Shown here in pieces: positions 8,082 to 16,686 of a stretch of DNA of 64,000 nucleotides. The notes under the pieces are model-generated. The model was not told the DNA's origin. It saw only the letters and a list, made by a program, of their open reading frames with translations, and made no database searches. Source of the stretch: Paenibacillus sp. 32352 (GTDB taxonomy: Bacteria > Bacillota > Bacilli > Paenibacillales > NBRC-103111). The translations under genes and the position numbers were made by a program. Each line of letters begins with the position of its first letter. The first letter of the stretch is position 1. The DNA is taken from positions 124,001-188,000 of the forward strand of contig NZ_MZNT01000007.1 in NCBI RefSeq assembly GCF_002042965.1, written 5' to 3'.

Positions 8082-8459
8082 TCAGGTTTCAATAGCAATG
8101 ACATTGATGATATTATCATCCGGATCCCAGAAATCAAACAGTCTCATCTCTTTAAAATCAGTGTCCGCATCAACCTCAGTCACTTTAACACCCTTTTCTT
8201 TTAATGTCTGATGCAGCTTCTGAATATCCTTTGTAGCAAAGTTGAATGGAACATATTCCTTATTCGGCGTGTGATTACCAACCTGTACAAGATGAAAGCC
8301 GCAATTTGAAGCGACTGCAAGACCCGCCATTCTTTCATTTTTCCAACGTAGCTTAAAACCAAATAATTCTTGATACCATTTCAAAGATGATTCGAGATTT
8401 TTTACAGGCAGGAATACGGCGTCAATTCTTTCGACTAGCTTTTCAGATGCCTCTATCAA
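8082..8459 (-). CDS. VOC (glyoxalase) superfamily protein
   Basis: A 125-residue vicinal-oxygen-chelate protein: IDAVFLPVKNLESSLKWYQELFGF opens the first module, and the second closes with MRLFDFWDPDDNIINVI, carrying the acidic position used for metal in this fold. It is only distantly similar to the VOC protein at 4311. The start is a TTG at 8459 with AAGG about eleven bases upstream. No functional partner adjoins it. Confidence 0.78.
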   Translation of the reverse strand: MIEASEKLVERIDAVFLPVKNLESSLKWYQELFGFKLRWKNERMAGLAVASNCGFHLVQVGNHTPNKEYVPFNFATKDIQKLHQTLKEKGVKVTEVDADTDFKEMRLFDFWDPDDNIINVIAIET

Positions 8460-8584
8460 TATTCACACAACCTTCCTTATTTTTTGGATTATAAGGTATA
8501 TTATTCCATCCCATTATAACGCACATTTGTTCCTATAGTAAATAAACGTTCGTGTTCTTATCTGATGAAAAGGTCCCTAAATAG

Positions 8585-8612
8585 AAAAAAGCACCTGATC
8601 ATGGATCAAATG
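8585..8612 (-). terminator. Terminator downstream of the queuosine precursor transporter
   Basis: On the minus strand: GCATTTGATC, CAT, GATCAGGTGC, then TTTTTT. The stem has an internal mismatch but a strong T run. Confidence 0.6.
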
Positions 8613-8651
8613 CTTGCTCATCTTTATGATGTGTTTATGACTTGGAGGAGT

Positions 8652-9341
8652 TTACTCCTTCTCTTCTTCCCGAAACCGGAACGAACGCGCCAAATATAAC
8701 ACCGGTGTGCCTGCTGCAGAAATGACGAACTTCAGTACATAGGTTGTTAAAAGAATTTGTACCCATACGCCTAGCGGATACACCTTGTAGAAGGCTATGG
8801 AACAAAACACTAAAGAATCGACAAATTGGCTAAGGCCGATGCTTCCGTTAATTCGCAGCCAGAACTGGTTATGATTAGGAAACCGGTTCTTCAAGGCACT
8901 AAAAACACGAACATCCAGAAATTGGCTGACGAAATAAGCTGCCAGACTTCCCAGTGCAATTTGCGGTGCCAAACCAAAAATCGTCTCAAGAGCTTCCTGT
9001 GAAATATCGCCTTGCTGAGGTACGAAGAACAGCACCATCTGCATAATGATCGCCGAGGCAAACAGGCTGAAAAATCCGAACCACACCGCCTGCCGCGCGG
9101 CTCTGGGCCCGTACTTCTCATTAAGCAGGTCCGTCGTCATGTATATCGACGCATAAATCGAATTACCGAGCGTCATCACAATGCCGAATATTTCGATCGT
9201 CTTGACGACTTGAATATTGGCCAGTGCAGTAGCGAAGCCTACCCAGGCATACAGCCCCTTGCGCCCGAACAGGCGGTAGCTGAGCAAGAACAGCCCGAAA
9301 TTGACGATGACAAATGCAACGCCCCAAACGAAATTGAACAT
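8652..9341 (-). CDS. Queuosine precursor transporter (YhhQ/VUT family)
   Basis: A 229-residue membrane protein with six or seven helices. Family hallmarks are VKTIEIFGIVMTLGNSIYAS, TTDLLNEKYGPRAARQAVW and QFLDVRVFSALKNRF, and IGLSQFVDSLVF. YhhQ/VUT proteins import 7-cyano-7-deazaguanine, 7-aminomethyl-7-deazaguanine or queuine for tRNA queuosine synthesis. The ATG at 9341 follows AAGGGGAAAGTGATT. The 76-base leader contains a preQ1-I riboswitch whose end includes this ribosome binding site, which independently supports the substrate. No que synthesis genes adjoin it, so the cell may rely on salvage. Confidence 0.92.
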   Translation of the reverse strand: MFNFVWGVAFVIVNFGLFLLSYRLFGRKGLYAWVGFATALANIQVVKTIEIFGIVMTLGNSIYASIYMTTDLLNEKYGPRAARQAVWFGFFSLFASAIIMQMVLFFVPQQGDISQEALETIFGLAPQIALGSLAAYFVSQFLDVRVFSALKNRFPNHNQFWLRINGSIGLSQFVDSLVFCSIAFYKVYPLGVWVQILLTTYVLKFVISAAGTPVLYLARSFRFREEEKE

Positions 9342-9348
9342 AATCACT

Positions 9349-9390
9349 TTCCCCTTAGTTTTGATCACGCGGGATGGTTTCGAACCGCGA
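9349..9390 (-). ncRNA. preQ1-I riboswitch
   Basis: Read on the minus strand, CGCGG (9389-9385) pairs with CCGCG (9372-9368) as stem P1; the loop TTCGAAACCATC follows the preQ1-I type pattern; then an A-rich tail TGATCAAAACTAAGG ends in the ribosome binding site. Loop C residues can pair with the tail to form the pseudoknot, hiding AAGGGG. Binding of preQ1 should block translation of the transporter. No terminator is needed or seen. Confidence 0.88.
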
Positions 9391-9423
9391 TCGGCATAAA
9401 GCCCGCCAATTGGGCAGAGTATG

Positions 9424-9452
9424 ATTGTATCATAGCCCGTTAATTCCGGCAA
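9424..9452 (-). promoter_or_regulatory. Sigma-A promoter for the riboswitch-controlled transporter
   Basis: On the minus strand TTGCCG (9452-9447), 17-base spacer, TACAAT (9429-9424), giving a start near 9417 and a 76-base leader. Confidence 0.75.
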
Positions 9453-9503
9453 TAAGGGATATGATTAGCGCTAAGACGAGCTCATCGTTCTGAAAATTAA
9501 ACC

Positions 9504-9535
9504 AAAAAAAGCTGCCGCGAACACGCAGCAGCTCT
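9504..9535 (-). terminator. Terminator after the DUF4261 gene
   Basis: On the minus strand AGCTGCTGCG and CGCGGCAGCT form a stem followed by TTTTTTT. Confidence 0.7.
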
Positions 9536-9542
9536 TGGCTGA

Positions 9543-10448
9543 TCAAGAATGATGTTCTTGTCTCCCGGCATAGTAAGGCTCTCCCGGGTCGATGTCGATC
9601 ACGACTCGCCGAGGCGCCGCCAATGCATATTGATGCTCGCAGCGCCAACGCATATCTTCCGTGAAGCCGATAGTCTCACCGTCGGAGATCACATCTCCCT
9701 GGTTGAATAAATAATAGGCGATATCCATTAAAGTCCCGGCCATCTGGGAAGGGTCAAGATCATAGAAGTGACACTGGACGTCCGGAATGCCCAGCGCCGC
9801 GAGCCCAATGGAATCCATCAATCCTTCCTGACGCCCGCTTCCGCTTCCCTCGACATTATAGTAACGGATGTTCATGGCGCCGTATAAAAGAGCCCCCTCT
9901 TTAATTGCAGTTAAATAAGCGCCTGGCTCGACCAGCTTATCGCTTTCCCTGAAATAAACCGCATCGCAGGGTGCCGCCTCCAGAACCGCCTGAAGAGCAC
10001 CAGTGAATAGCTGCAATCTTGATTTAGGATCCAGGCTTGATGCCATCATGTCGACGAGCAGAAGAGAATGGCTGCATGCATTCAGCGTCTCTCCGGCTTC
10101 CCGCCAATGCCAGGCTTGTTGAACGGCCGTTGTGTAGTCCGAAGCAGGACGATGATCAATGTTCATCAGGCTGGTTTGGGCAGGCATCTCCCCTTCTGAA
10201 TAGGCGATCATATAATTCATATGAAAGAAATGCAGCAGGTTTTCTTTATCTGCGTCATTGGCCTCCCAAACTGCCAGCCTCGAGCCTTCTTCTTGCTGCT
10301 GCTCCGGCTGACTCAGCTTCCCTGTATACAGCTCCATTTTTTCATAAAGCAGCTGTCGGTCGAGAGTGGGCGGCTGTTTATATTTCAATTCTACGGCATA
10401 TACTCTCGCAAATCCGAAATCTTGTTCCTGCTGAAGCAACTCTTCCAT
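9543..10448 (-). CDS. DUF4261 domain-containing protein
   Basis: About 301 residues, soluble. The second half carries the DUF4261 signature (YNVEGSGSGRQEGLMDSIGLAALGIPDVQCHFYDLDP), a cytosolic domain found next to YwqG/DUF1963, SUKH and other immunity-type genes in Bacilli; no biochemical role is established. Acidic composition and lack of a signal peptide indicate a cytoplasmic protein. The ATG at 10448 follows AAAGGAG by ten bases; a TTG at 10457 is too close to it. It sits just downstream of the YwqG-like gene on the same strand, so they may share a transcript. Confidence 0.78.
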   Translation of the reverse strand: MEELLQQEQDFGFARVYAVELKYKQPPTLDRQLLYEKMELYTGKLSQPEQQQEEGSRLAVWEANDADKENLLHFFHMNYMIAYSEGEMPAQTSLMNIDHRPASDYTTAVQQAWHWREAGETLNACSHSLLLVDMMASSLDPKSRLQLFTGALQAVLEAAPCDAVYFRESDKLVEPGAYLTAIKEGALLYGAMNIRYYNVEGSGSGRQEGLMDSIGLAALGIPDVQCHFYDLDPSQMAGTLMDIAYYLFNQGDVISDGETIGFTEDMRWRCEHQYALAAPRRVVIDIDPGEPYYAGRQEHHS

Positions 10449-10511
10449 AATCTCCAAGCTCCTTTATCCGATCATCATCTATTTCTAGTTATTTCAGCGC
10501 TCCTGGCTTGC

Positions 10512-11399
10512 TCAGCTTGAATAAAGCGAGCAATAGGTTCTGTCAAACCGTCTTGCAAGAAGATCCTCTTTGCGGATGAAAAATTGCAGCGCTCCTGCAT
10601 CCCACCAGCAAAATCCAATATCATTATCGGATTCCAGCTCAAAAAGCAGCAAAGTATCCTCGATCTCCTGTCTGGCCTTCGCCTCATCTCCTGCAAAATG
10701 AGCGGTGATCTGTTCAAGCGCCTTGCTTTTGCTGTAGTTGTAGTTTGTACCTGTCAATATCGTCAGGGCTGCTTCATGTTCGGCGTCGTCGTGCTGGCCA
10801 TCTGGGTAGCCGAACAACGTAGCAACGTCATCGCTCTTGGAGCCGTTGATCGAAAAGCTTAAATCCTCGTAATCCTCATATCCTACCGATTCGTTCTCTA
10901 TCTGATCATAATCGACATAAGCATAGTTCGGCGGTTCAAGAGAAGGCCTGGCCGTAAGCCGGAACCCGCGGAAGCTCTCCTCCAAGGCCGTCTCTTTCGG
11001 AGCAAAGCGTCTTTCGACGCCAGCAAGCTCTTCCTTGGTCACATACAAAACACGATGGTCAATATGATATGCCGGCTCGTCTATCCCTACAAAAAAATAA
11101 AGCATCCCGTCAACCGGCAGCAATGATGCTGTGTCATAACCAGACAACTCTTCCAGATTCAGCTGAGCCAGAAATGTCATCGGTATCCCGTCCTTTGTCA
11201 GCGGCCATTGCATGGAGGTCGGTAAATCCGGATCTCCTCCGGCTCTGGAATCGCACAGGGTTTCGTAGCGAGTCTCTCCGGCTTTCGTACAGCGAATGCT
11301 TGGACGGATATGGTCCAATATATACTGGGAAGCATGGGCAAATCCATACTCCTCAATTAAGCTCTCCACTTGTTTTCGTTGCTGCTCATTCAAATTCAA
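10512..11399 (-). CDS. YwqG family protein (DUF1963)
   Basis: A 295-residue cytosolic protein matching YwqG/DUF1963: GGDPDLPTSMQWPLTKDGIPMTFLAQLNLEEL near the N-terminus, LYFFVGIDEP in the middle and the closing LLLFELESDNDIGFCWWDAG and LQFFIRKEDL. The molecular function is unknown; B. subtilis ywqG lies in a locus rich in toxin-immunity genes. The best start is TTG at 11399, seven bases after GGGAGG; ATGs at 11414 and 11468 lie in or before that site. The next gene downstream encodes DUF4261. Confidence 0.85.
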   Translation of the reverse strand: MNLNEQQRKQVESLIEEYGFAHASQYILDHIRPSIRCTKAGETRYETLCDSRAGGDPDLPTSMQWPLTKDGIPMTFLAQLNLEELSGYDTASLLPVDGMLYFFVGIDEPAYHIDHRVLYVTKEELAGVERRFAPKETALEESFRGFRLTARPSLEPPNYAYVDYDQIENESVGYEDYEDLSFSINGSKSDDVATLFGYPDGQHDDAEHEAALTILTGTNYNYSKSKALEQITAHFAGDEAKARQEIEDTLLLFELESDNDIGFCWWDAGALQFFIRKEDLLARRFDRTYCSLYSS

Positions 11400-11430
11400 C
11401 TGAAATCCTCCCATTTTAACGATTATGTCT

Positions 11431-11459
11431 ATTGTACCGGGATTTCCCATCTCCTTCCA
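11431..11459 (-). promoter_or_regulatory. Probable promoter of the ywqG-like gene
   Basis: A TACAAT (11436-11431, minus strand) sits about 30 bases before the TTG start. The -35 at 17 bases is weak (TGGAAG). Confidence 0.45.
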
Positions 11460-11469
11460 TAATGCCATG

Positions 11470-11700
11470 TACCTAGGCCGCTTAGGGCCTTCAGGCTCAA
11501 AATGTCCCCAAAAGTAATAGAGATCAGTCTGCGTCTCCTACTGTCATGTTCATCGTTGATTGACGCGTCCCTTCACGGGAGATCGTTCAACCGTTCACGT
11601 AGACGGGTATATCCTGGGGCAGCCTCTTTTTTCGTACTCTGGTACCTTGGAAAATATAGGAACATTCATTAACCTAATGTTGGGTTACTAAAATAGAGCT
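11470..11700. other. Divergent intergenic region without a gene
   Basis: Roughly 230 bases between the ywqG-like and stalk-domain genes. Apart from the promoter at 11431-11459 I see several short GC-rich palindromic bits (for example TCCCTTCACGGGA at about 11569) but no coding frame or clear second promoter. Confidence 0.4.
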
Positions 11701-11716
11701 GAAGGAGGAGTTTATC

Positions 11717-12973
11717 GTGAACTTCAAAGGCAAGCGGCTGGCGCTCATTCCCGTCATCGTTGTTCTGCTGACGTTGCTGTTCAGTCTGCCGGCCGCTGCG
11801 GAAGAGCCTGTAAAAATATTTGTCGATACTACGAAAATCGCTTTCCAGGTGGAGCCTCAAATTATTGAAGGTACTACGCTGGTGCAGTTCCGGCCCCTTT
11901 TTGAAACGATGGGCATGGAGGTGAAATGGGATGAGATTAGGCAGCAGGTGACGGGATCGCGGCCCGGCCTGTCTATTGCCCTCACCATTAACGATTCGAA
12001 AGCAGACGTAAATGGGAAGCAGGTGGAATTAAGTCAAAGTGCCCAGATTATAGACGGCAGCACGATGGTGCCGCTGCGTTTTATCGGTGAAGCCACGGGA
12101 GCCATTGTCCATTGGGACGAATATACCCGCGAAATTCAGATTATTACCGATGCGTTTTTAAAACAAGTAGGCATGTCCAAAGAGGAAGTGCAGAGACGCC
12201 TGGCAGAGTACGACGCCAAGCAGGCGAAGCAGCATGCGACTCAAGACACGCCAACCGGGCAGGAGACAACGCCGGCTGCACAGGAACCAACCCCTCCGCC
12301 TCCTGCAGCAGCCAGTGAGCCCGTAGATCTGTCGAATCTTTCGGGAATGTATTACGGTCTAAGGGATGATTTTGGCGGGTTTGAATGCGGCGGCGCCTGC
12401 TGGGATATGTATACCTTCCTTCCAGATAACCATATCTTCGTGGGCCCTCCGCCTCAAGGCGGACCGGAAACCATCGATTGCTCCAGGGACGGCTGCAGCA
12501 CATACACCATCGCGAATGGAAAGCTGCAGATCAGTGCGAATGACATCCGTTCCATCCATATTAACGATAGGGGCGAGCTCGTTATTAATGATGTCGATAT
12601 GTCCCCTATCGCAGCGGTTCCTGAGGGGACGAAGCTCAAGGGAACATATCAGTATATCGGCTACAGCGGATTGGTCGGGATCAATGCGTCTTCCAGCTCA
12701 TGGACGGAGTATTTAAGCTTCTCCGGCGACGGTACCTTCCAAAGCACGGATTTGACTCTTTCCTCATTGAATAATACAGTATCGTCCACTAATGCGACAG
12801 GATCGAAGAGCGACAAAGGAACCTATGACATCTCGGGCAACACGATCACGCTAACTTATAAAGACGGAACCGTCGTGCGCAGTGTTTTCTTTTTCCATGA
12901 CAATTACGGCAAGGACTCATTCCGCAACATCCAAATCGGGCAGAACCGCTTCTATATTCCGAAGGAGAACTAG
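11717..12973 (+). CDS. Secreted stalk-domain protein (copper amine oxidase N-terminal-like domain)
   Basis: A 418-residue exported protein. The signal peptide is residues 1-28 (KRLALIPVIVVLLTLLFSLPAAAEE). Residues 30-150 are a copper-amine-oxidase N-terminal-like 'stalk' domain with two repeats ending LVQFRPLFETMGMEVKWDE and MVPLRFIGEATGAIVHWDEYTREI. A charged helix and a T/P/A-rich linker (about 150-200) lead to a unique C-terminal beta-rich domain containing three Cys (ECGGACWD, CSRDGC) that could form disulfides. In Bacillota stalk domains are wall- or S-layer-associated. Start is GTG with AAGGAGGAG. The C-terminal domain is not recognised. Confidence 0.82.
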   Translation: MNFKGKRLALIPVIVVLLTLLFSLPAAAEEPVKIFVDTTKIAFQVEPQIIEGTTLVQFRPLFETMGMEVKWDEIRQQVTGSRPGLSIALTINDSKADVNGKQVELSQSAQIIDGSTMVPLRFIGEATGAIVHWDEYTREIQIITDAFLKQVGMSKEEVQRRLAEYDAKQAKQHATQDTPTGQETTPAAQEPTPPPPAAASEPVDLSNLSGMYYGLRDDFGGFECGGACWDMYTFLPDNHIFVGPPPQGGPETIDCSRDGCSTYTIANGKLQISANDIRSIHINDRGELVINDVDMSPIAAVPEGTKLKGTYQYIGYSGLVGINASSSSWTEYLSFSGDGTFQSTDLTLSSLNNTVSSTNATGSKSDKGTYDISGNTITLTYKDGTVVRSVFFFHDNYGKDSFRNIQIGQNRFYIPKEN

Positions 12974-13009
12974 CTCTTTAGCATACCGGTAGCCACTTCT
13001 ACTTAATTT

Positions 13010-13045
13010 GAGGTCAGCCAGCTATTACTGGTTGACCTCTCTTCT
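13010..13045 (+). terminator. Terminator-like hairpin after the stalk-domain gene
   Basis: GAGGTCAGCCAG (13010-13021) and CTGGTTGACCTC (13028-13039) form a 12-pair stem with one G-T pair, then a pyrimidine-rich TCTTCTATTTC. It can also serve the convergent gene ending at 13053. Confidence 0.65.
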
Positions 13046-13052
13046 ATTTCAT

Positions 13053-13697
13053 CTATTCTTCTATTCTTATGTTCCATGGAGCAATGACCCCTGAGATCCC
13101 CAGATTCTCTATTTTACCGATTTTACCCATATAAATGGGAAGCACTTTCTCAATTGCCTGTCCCCGCTTCAAGCTCGGTAGGCTTTTCATTAATGCAGTT
13201 CGCCAATTTCCATAATGTTTTTTTGAAAAACCGTACAATCGAGTCGACATCCATCCCTTAGATATATTTGCCGTGAAGCCTTCGTTCATCCACGATTCTA
13301 ATCGAAAGTGTCGAGTCAATTTATATCTCCCGCTTAATTTATAGTAATAATCGGCAGGATATGATCGAATATATCGATGAGCGAGTAATAAACCTACAGC
13401 TTCTCCATAACCTTTATGCGGACTATCAACGGCATGTCTGACGGCTTTCATACCGCCTAAATAAATGTATCGGTTTGCTATAGTGAGGATTTTCTTGGAT
13501 TGAATATCTCTGGTGCCTAATTCTAATAAGACGATGTAAGCGTCTGGAATTATTACACGTATAGACTCCAACGTTTTCATTGTTTGTTTCAATCTTTCTT
13601 CGGGTGTAAACCTGGAACGAGTTTTGCTGTAGGACAACGGGGAAGGCTCGAAATAGATAACTGAAGTAACAATAAACATGATCTTTTTCCGATTCAA
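13053..13697 (-). CDS. Putative glycosyltransferase-like protein
   Basis: A 214-residue cytosolic protein with no membrane segment. The opening (MFIVTSVIYF..PLSYSKTRSRFTPEERLKQTMKTLESIR) followed by DAYIVLLELGT, and the central YYYKLSGRYKLT, resemble glycosyltransferase-like proteins of polysaccharide loci, where the 'K(I/L)SGRY' segment is conserved. I cannot identify the donor site with confidence. The start is TTG at 13697, after GGAGGTGAT. It is a single gene convergent with the stalk-domain gene; no surface-polysaccharide cluster surrounds it. Confidence 0.5.
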   Translation of the reverse strand: MNRKKIMFIVTSVIYFEPSPLSYSKTRSRFTPEERLKQTMKTLESIRVIIPDAYIVLLELGTRDIQSKKILTIANRYIYLGGMKAVRHAVDSPHKGYGEAVGLLLAHRYIRSYPADYYYKLSGRYKLTRHFRLESWMNEGFTANISKGWMSTRLYGFSKKHYGNWRTALMKSLPSLKRGQAIEKVLPIYMGKIGKIENLGISGVIAPWNIRIEE

Positions 13698-14225
13698 AAT
13701 ATCACCTCCGTTACAAGGTTTGGCATGTCTTATTCTATGAAAGAAACGAAGATGAAGTGATAGAAAAACGAACTAAATACTTGTAAGTTGGGTCTATGAA
13801 TCCACCGTTCTGACCTACCAAAGTAGTGCACTAAACGGCTGCTTCCGTATGCAATAAGCAGGATGGAATAGAAGAGCAAACTATCGATTATCACATACAA
13901 GTAGCATTATCTCTTCTAGAGACCCCACTAAACCAAACGTCAGAACTGTGCTTGAAACCGAAAGCGCAAAAAAAAGAAATCGGTCACAAATGGGAACGAT
14001 TTCTCGAGGAATTTATTGGTCTTGTTCGGGATAAAGGTAAGAATCTCCTTCTTATGCGATATATCTTATTATCAAGAGGATGGTAACCTTGTCCATTCCG
14101 GCAGATTCATAGAGACATGCGTCTATTTTGCTGCCCAATCCATGTGGATAAGCATCTATGCACAGATAACGAACATAAACTGTTGACGTAACATAAAAAA
14201 TATTGAATTTAAGGAGGATTTTTCA
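13698..14225. other. 528-base intergenic region with one uninterpreted open stretch
   Basis: On the plus strand a frame without ATG runs from about 13838 to 14088, ending ...WERFLEEFIGLVRDKGKN..MRYILLSRGW then TAA. It looks protein-like (amphipathic, with LCLKPKAQKKEIGHKWE) but has no start or ribosome binding site; it may be a decayed gene. The right end holds an A/T-rich leader and AAGGAGG for the histidine-rich gene. No clear promoter was found. Confidence 0.35.
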
Positions 14226-14435
14226 ATGGCTCAAAACAAACGCTCTTATCAGCATTATCCTCATCATATGTACCATCATCCGTACCATCCGCATCATGGT
14301 TATCATCCGTATGGGTACCATCCTCATGTCTATCATGGGTATCACGGCTATCACCCTTATGGCTATCATCCGCATCATATTCACCACCCATATCATCATC
14401 ATCATGGAATGGGACACCACGGCTATGGCCATTAA
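14226..14435 (+). CDS. Histidine/tyrosine-rich mini-protein
   Basis: A 69-residue protein with 26 His and 14 Tyr, built from short repeats of the type YHPYGYHP and HHPYHP, ending GMGHHGYGH. There is no signal peptide, no membrane segment and no Cys. Start at ATG 14226 after AAGGAGG with a nine-base spacer, so translation is well supported. Composition predicts multivalent binding of Ni, Zn, Cu or Co (as in Hpn-type proteins) or a role as a tyrosine-crosslinked spore coat or crust component; both are inference. The reverse strand is also open but Asp-rich and lacks a ribosome binding site. No metal transporter is adjacent. Confidence 0.8.
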   Translation: MAQNKRSYQHYPHHMYHHPYHPHHGYHPYGYHPHVYHGYHGYHPYGYHPHHIHHPYHHHHGMGHHGYGH

Positions 14436-14533
14436 TTCGACGCTTGAGGGTCCTCCAAACTTCTCTTCGTTGGACGGACCTTCGCGGTCCCTTATTACGT
14501 TGGGACAAGCCTTAACATAGAAACATTCCCGTT

Positions 14534-15730
14534 CTATATACCCAGACTTTGTTTGTACGCCAAGATTTCCTCGACGGCTCGCCGGTACCCTCCCGCGGCA
14601 CGGAAAGACTCGCCAATGGCTTCGCTTGCTTTGCGGAATGATCCATCCTTGAGTACGCGTTCTGCCGCTCCTCTGAGCTCATCCGCGGTCAAACTCTCCT
14701 GATTCAGCTGGATGCCTGCCCCGGTTTCCGCCACGCGACGCGCTATAACAGGCTGGTCGGCACTTTGGGGAAGAACGATCAGCGGCACACTGTTATAAAG
14801 TGCTTCACTAGTGCTATTCATTCCTCCGTGGGTAATAAATAATTGGGCATGCTGCAATATTTCCAGTTGAGGTACGTAATCCCGAACGATAAAATTGGCA
14901 GGAATATCCCCTAATTCTTCAATCCTGGTTTGTTTTCCGACGGACATGATGACAGAGTAGTTCGTTCCGGCGAACGCGGCAAAACATAGCTTATAAAAAT
15001 CCGCAGCTTGATTAAATACGGTACCGAGAGAGATATAGATCAGGCGATCCTTGTCCACATTAGAAAAATTAAACGATTCTTGAGAGCGAGGCACGATTGA
15101 CGGACCGACAAACTTATACGTCTCGTCAAAGCTGCCGCCATCGGGTTGAAATAATTTGGATGTGTAGACGAGAGTCATTGGAGCCGGATTGCAGAAAACC
15201 TCATAAGCGGAATGAATTTGCACAGGGTATTCTGCCTGCACTTTATGGACCAGCTGTTGAAACTCCTGTTTCGCTTGATCATTTACCTCTGCCGGAAACT
15301 GCTGTGTCAGGCGATCCTGCAATTTGTCAAAGTCGTTTTGCTGAGAGGCAAAGCTTGTGCATGAGTTGATTGCCGGCAAATTAAGGATTTGTGCAAGCAG
15401 CCGGCCGCAGCCAAACATCGAGTCATGAATCATGTAATCAAACCGCTCTTCTCCAATTTGCTGCAAGAGGCTGGGGATGACGATATCGGCGGTGCGCAGC
15501 AGTCCGCCCACTCGAGCCCAAGGACTTCTTCCTCCTGCAATAAATGCCTTTATAAATTTGCCGTTATCAAGCGTAATGACCTTTGCCCCCGTCGGCTCTA
15601 CGAGATCACGAAAGGGTTCCGATAAAAAGTAAACCACCTCTTCGCCGCGGCGGATCAGTTCCTGAACTACACCGAGCGTCGGATTAATATGTCCTTCGGA
15701 ACCGGCATTAACCACCAATACACGTGCCAT
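14534..15730 (-). CDS. GT1 (macrolide/UDP-glucosyltransferase MGT-type) glycosyltransferase
   Basis: A 398-residue GT-B glycosyltransferase. The N-terminal acceptor domain opens MARVLVVNAGSEGHINPTLG with the likely catalytic His of GHINP; the C-terminal donor domain has LIYISLGTVFN and the nucleotide-sugar signature FITHGGMNSTSEALYNSVPLI followed by PQSADQPVIARRV. It resembles Bacillus YjiC/YdhE and macrolide glucosyltransferases, which glucosylate flavonoids, macrolides or bacteriocin-like products. The ATG at 15730 follows AAAGGTGAT. It stands alone, so a detoxification role is more likely than biosynthesis. Confidence 0.88.
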   Translation of the reverse strand: MARVLVVNAGSEGHINPTLGVVQELIRRGEEVVYFLSEPFRDLVEPTGAKVITLDNGKFIKAFIAGGRSPWARVGGLLRTADIVIPSLLQQIGEERFDYMIHDSMFGCGRLLAQILNLPAINSCTSFASQQNDFDKLQDRLTQQFPAEVNDQAKQEFQQLVHKVQAEYPVQIHSAYEVFCNPAPMTLVYTSKLFQPDGGSFDETYKFVGPSIVPRSQESFNFSNVDKDRLIYISLGTVFNQAADFYKLCFAAFAGTNYSVIMSVGKQTRIEELGDIPANFIVRDYVPQLEILQHAQLFITHGGMNSTSEALYNSVPLIVLPQSADQPVIARRVAETGAGIQLNQESLTADELRGAAERVLKDGSFRKASEAIGESFRAAGGYRRAVEEILAYKQSLGI

Positions 15731-15956
15731 ACCCATCACCTTTCAAGTAGAAATTTCCGCTTGCCTTTTGCGGTATTAGGTTTAGTATACTCCACCCTTC
15801 TCCACATATCATCCCTTCTTGGGGGTAGCTTACCGGCCATGTCCTTATCGCCTCTTAGCGTCCTACATGTGCTTGAGGCATAGGCTGCGAGATAGAGGAC
15901 AATCGCAGCAGCTCCTCTTAAAAAGCTGAAGCTTCCGGTACCACACGTTGAGGCGT

Positions 15957-16484
15957 TTATGCTCTGGAGCTTGCAAATCTTTGCTTACGCAGCATCATCA
16001 CATTGTAAGTGATGTAATAAGCGAACATAATAAGTATGAGACCGGCTGTCCAACCGGAACCCGAACTAAACACAGAGTTTGCCCAGGGATTGCCTGATTG
16101 CAGGGTATCTGAAGCACCCGCCGTATATATCCCAAATAACCGATATATGAAGCGTCCAATAAAAATAACAGTTACGAGGCTTCCGATCCATAGATTCGGG
16201 CGATAAAACCAATGACCATTGCGCATCTCTATCTGAGTAAGCTGAGCTCCAACATAAGCCAGAATACCTCCAGCGAGAATACCGAGCAGATCCGATATGA
16301 CGGTGCTTACCTGGAATGTTCCTACCATAAGAAACAACAGCCCAATGATACTCAAAAGAACTATGGACACACCCATTTTGCGCGGCTGCAGCTGCTGCCA
16401 GCCGATATTACGGCGAATTCTCAAAAACATACGGTACATAATAAAAATAATAAGTAAACCCGTGATTATAACCTGTGTTTGCAT
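15957..16484 (-). CDS. CcdC-like membrane protein (DUF1453)
   Basis: A 175-residue protein with four or five hydrophobic helices: VIITGLLIIFIMYRMFLRIRR, VSIVLLSIIGLLFLMVGTF, ISDLLGILAGGILAYVGAQL and two near the C-terminus. The layout and RRNIG / LTQIEMR-type loops fit the CcdC/YneJ-like family, whose name comes from a cytochrome c biogenesis locus although its role is unclear. The start ATG at 16484 follows GGGGG by nine bases; the longer frame to 16517 has no site. It is divergent from the two-component system at 16687. Confidence 0.65.
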   Translation of the reverse strand: MQTQVIITGLLIIFIMYRMFLRIRRNIGWQQLQPRKMGVSIVLLSIIGLLFLMVGTFQVSTVISDLLGILAGGILAYVGAQLTQIEMRNGHWFYRPNLWIGSLVTVIFIGRFIYRLFGIYTAGASDTLQSGNPWANSVFSSGSGWTAGLILIMFAYYITYNVMMLRKQRFASSRA

Positions 16485-16686
16485 AAAACGATGCCCCCTT
16501 AACATAATGCGTTTCATGCTTCTATACTACCTTTCCCGCGAATTAGGTTCGACTAGCTGAAGATAGAGTGTTCTCCCGCTCTTCTCTATCTACAGATAGA
16601 TATTGCTCCAAAATAGGCTCTATTGATTGATTTTTTTCATGAAAGCATGGCACAATGGAGTGGTTGCATGGTAAAGGAGGGTCACG

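Noticed and set aside
14209..14508. Long minus-strand open frame (Asp/His-rich) opposite the histidine-rich gene
   Set aside because: It is the reverse complement of His-Tyr codons, has no ribosome binding site, and the plus strand has a strong one.
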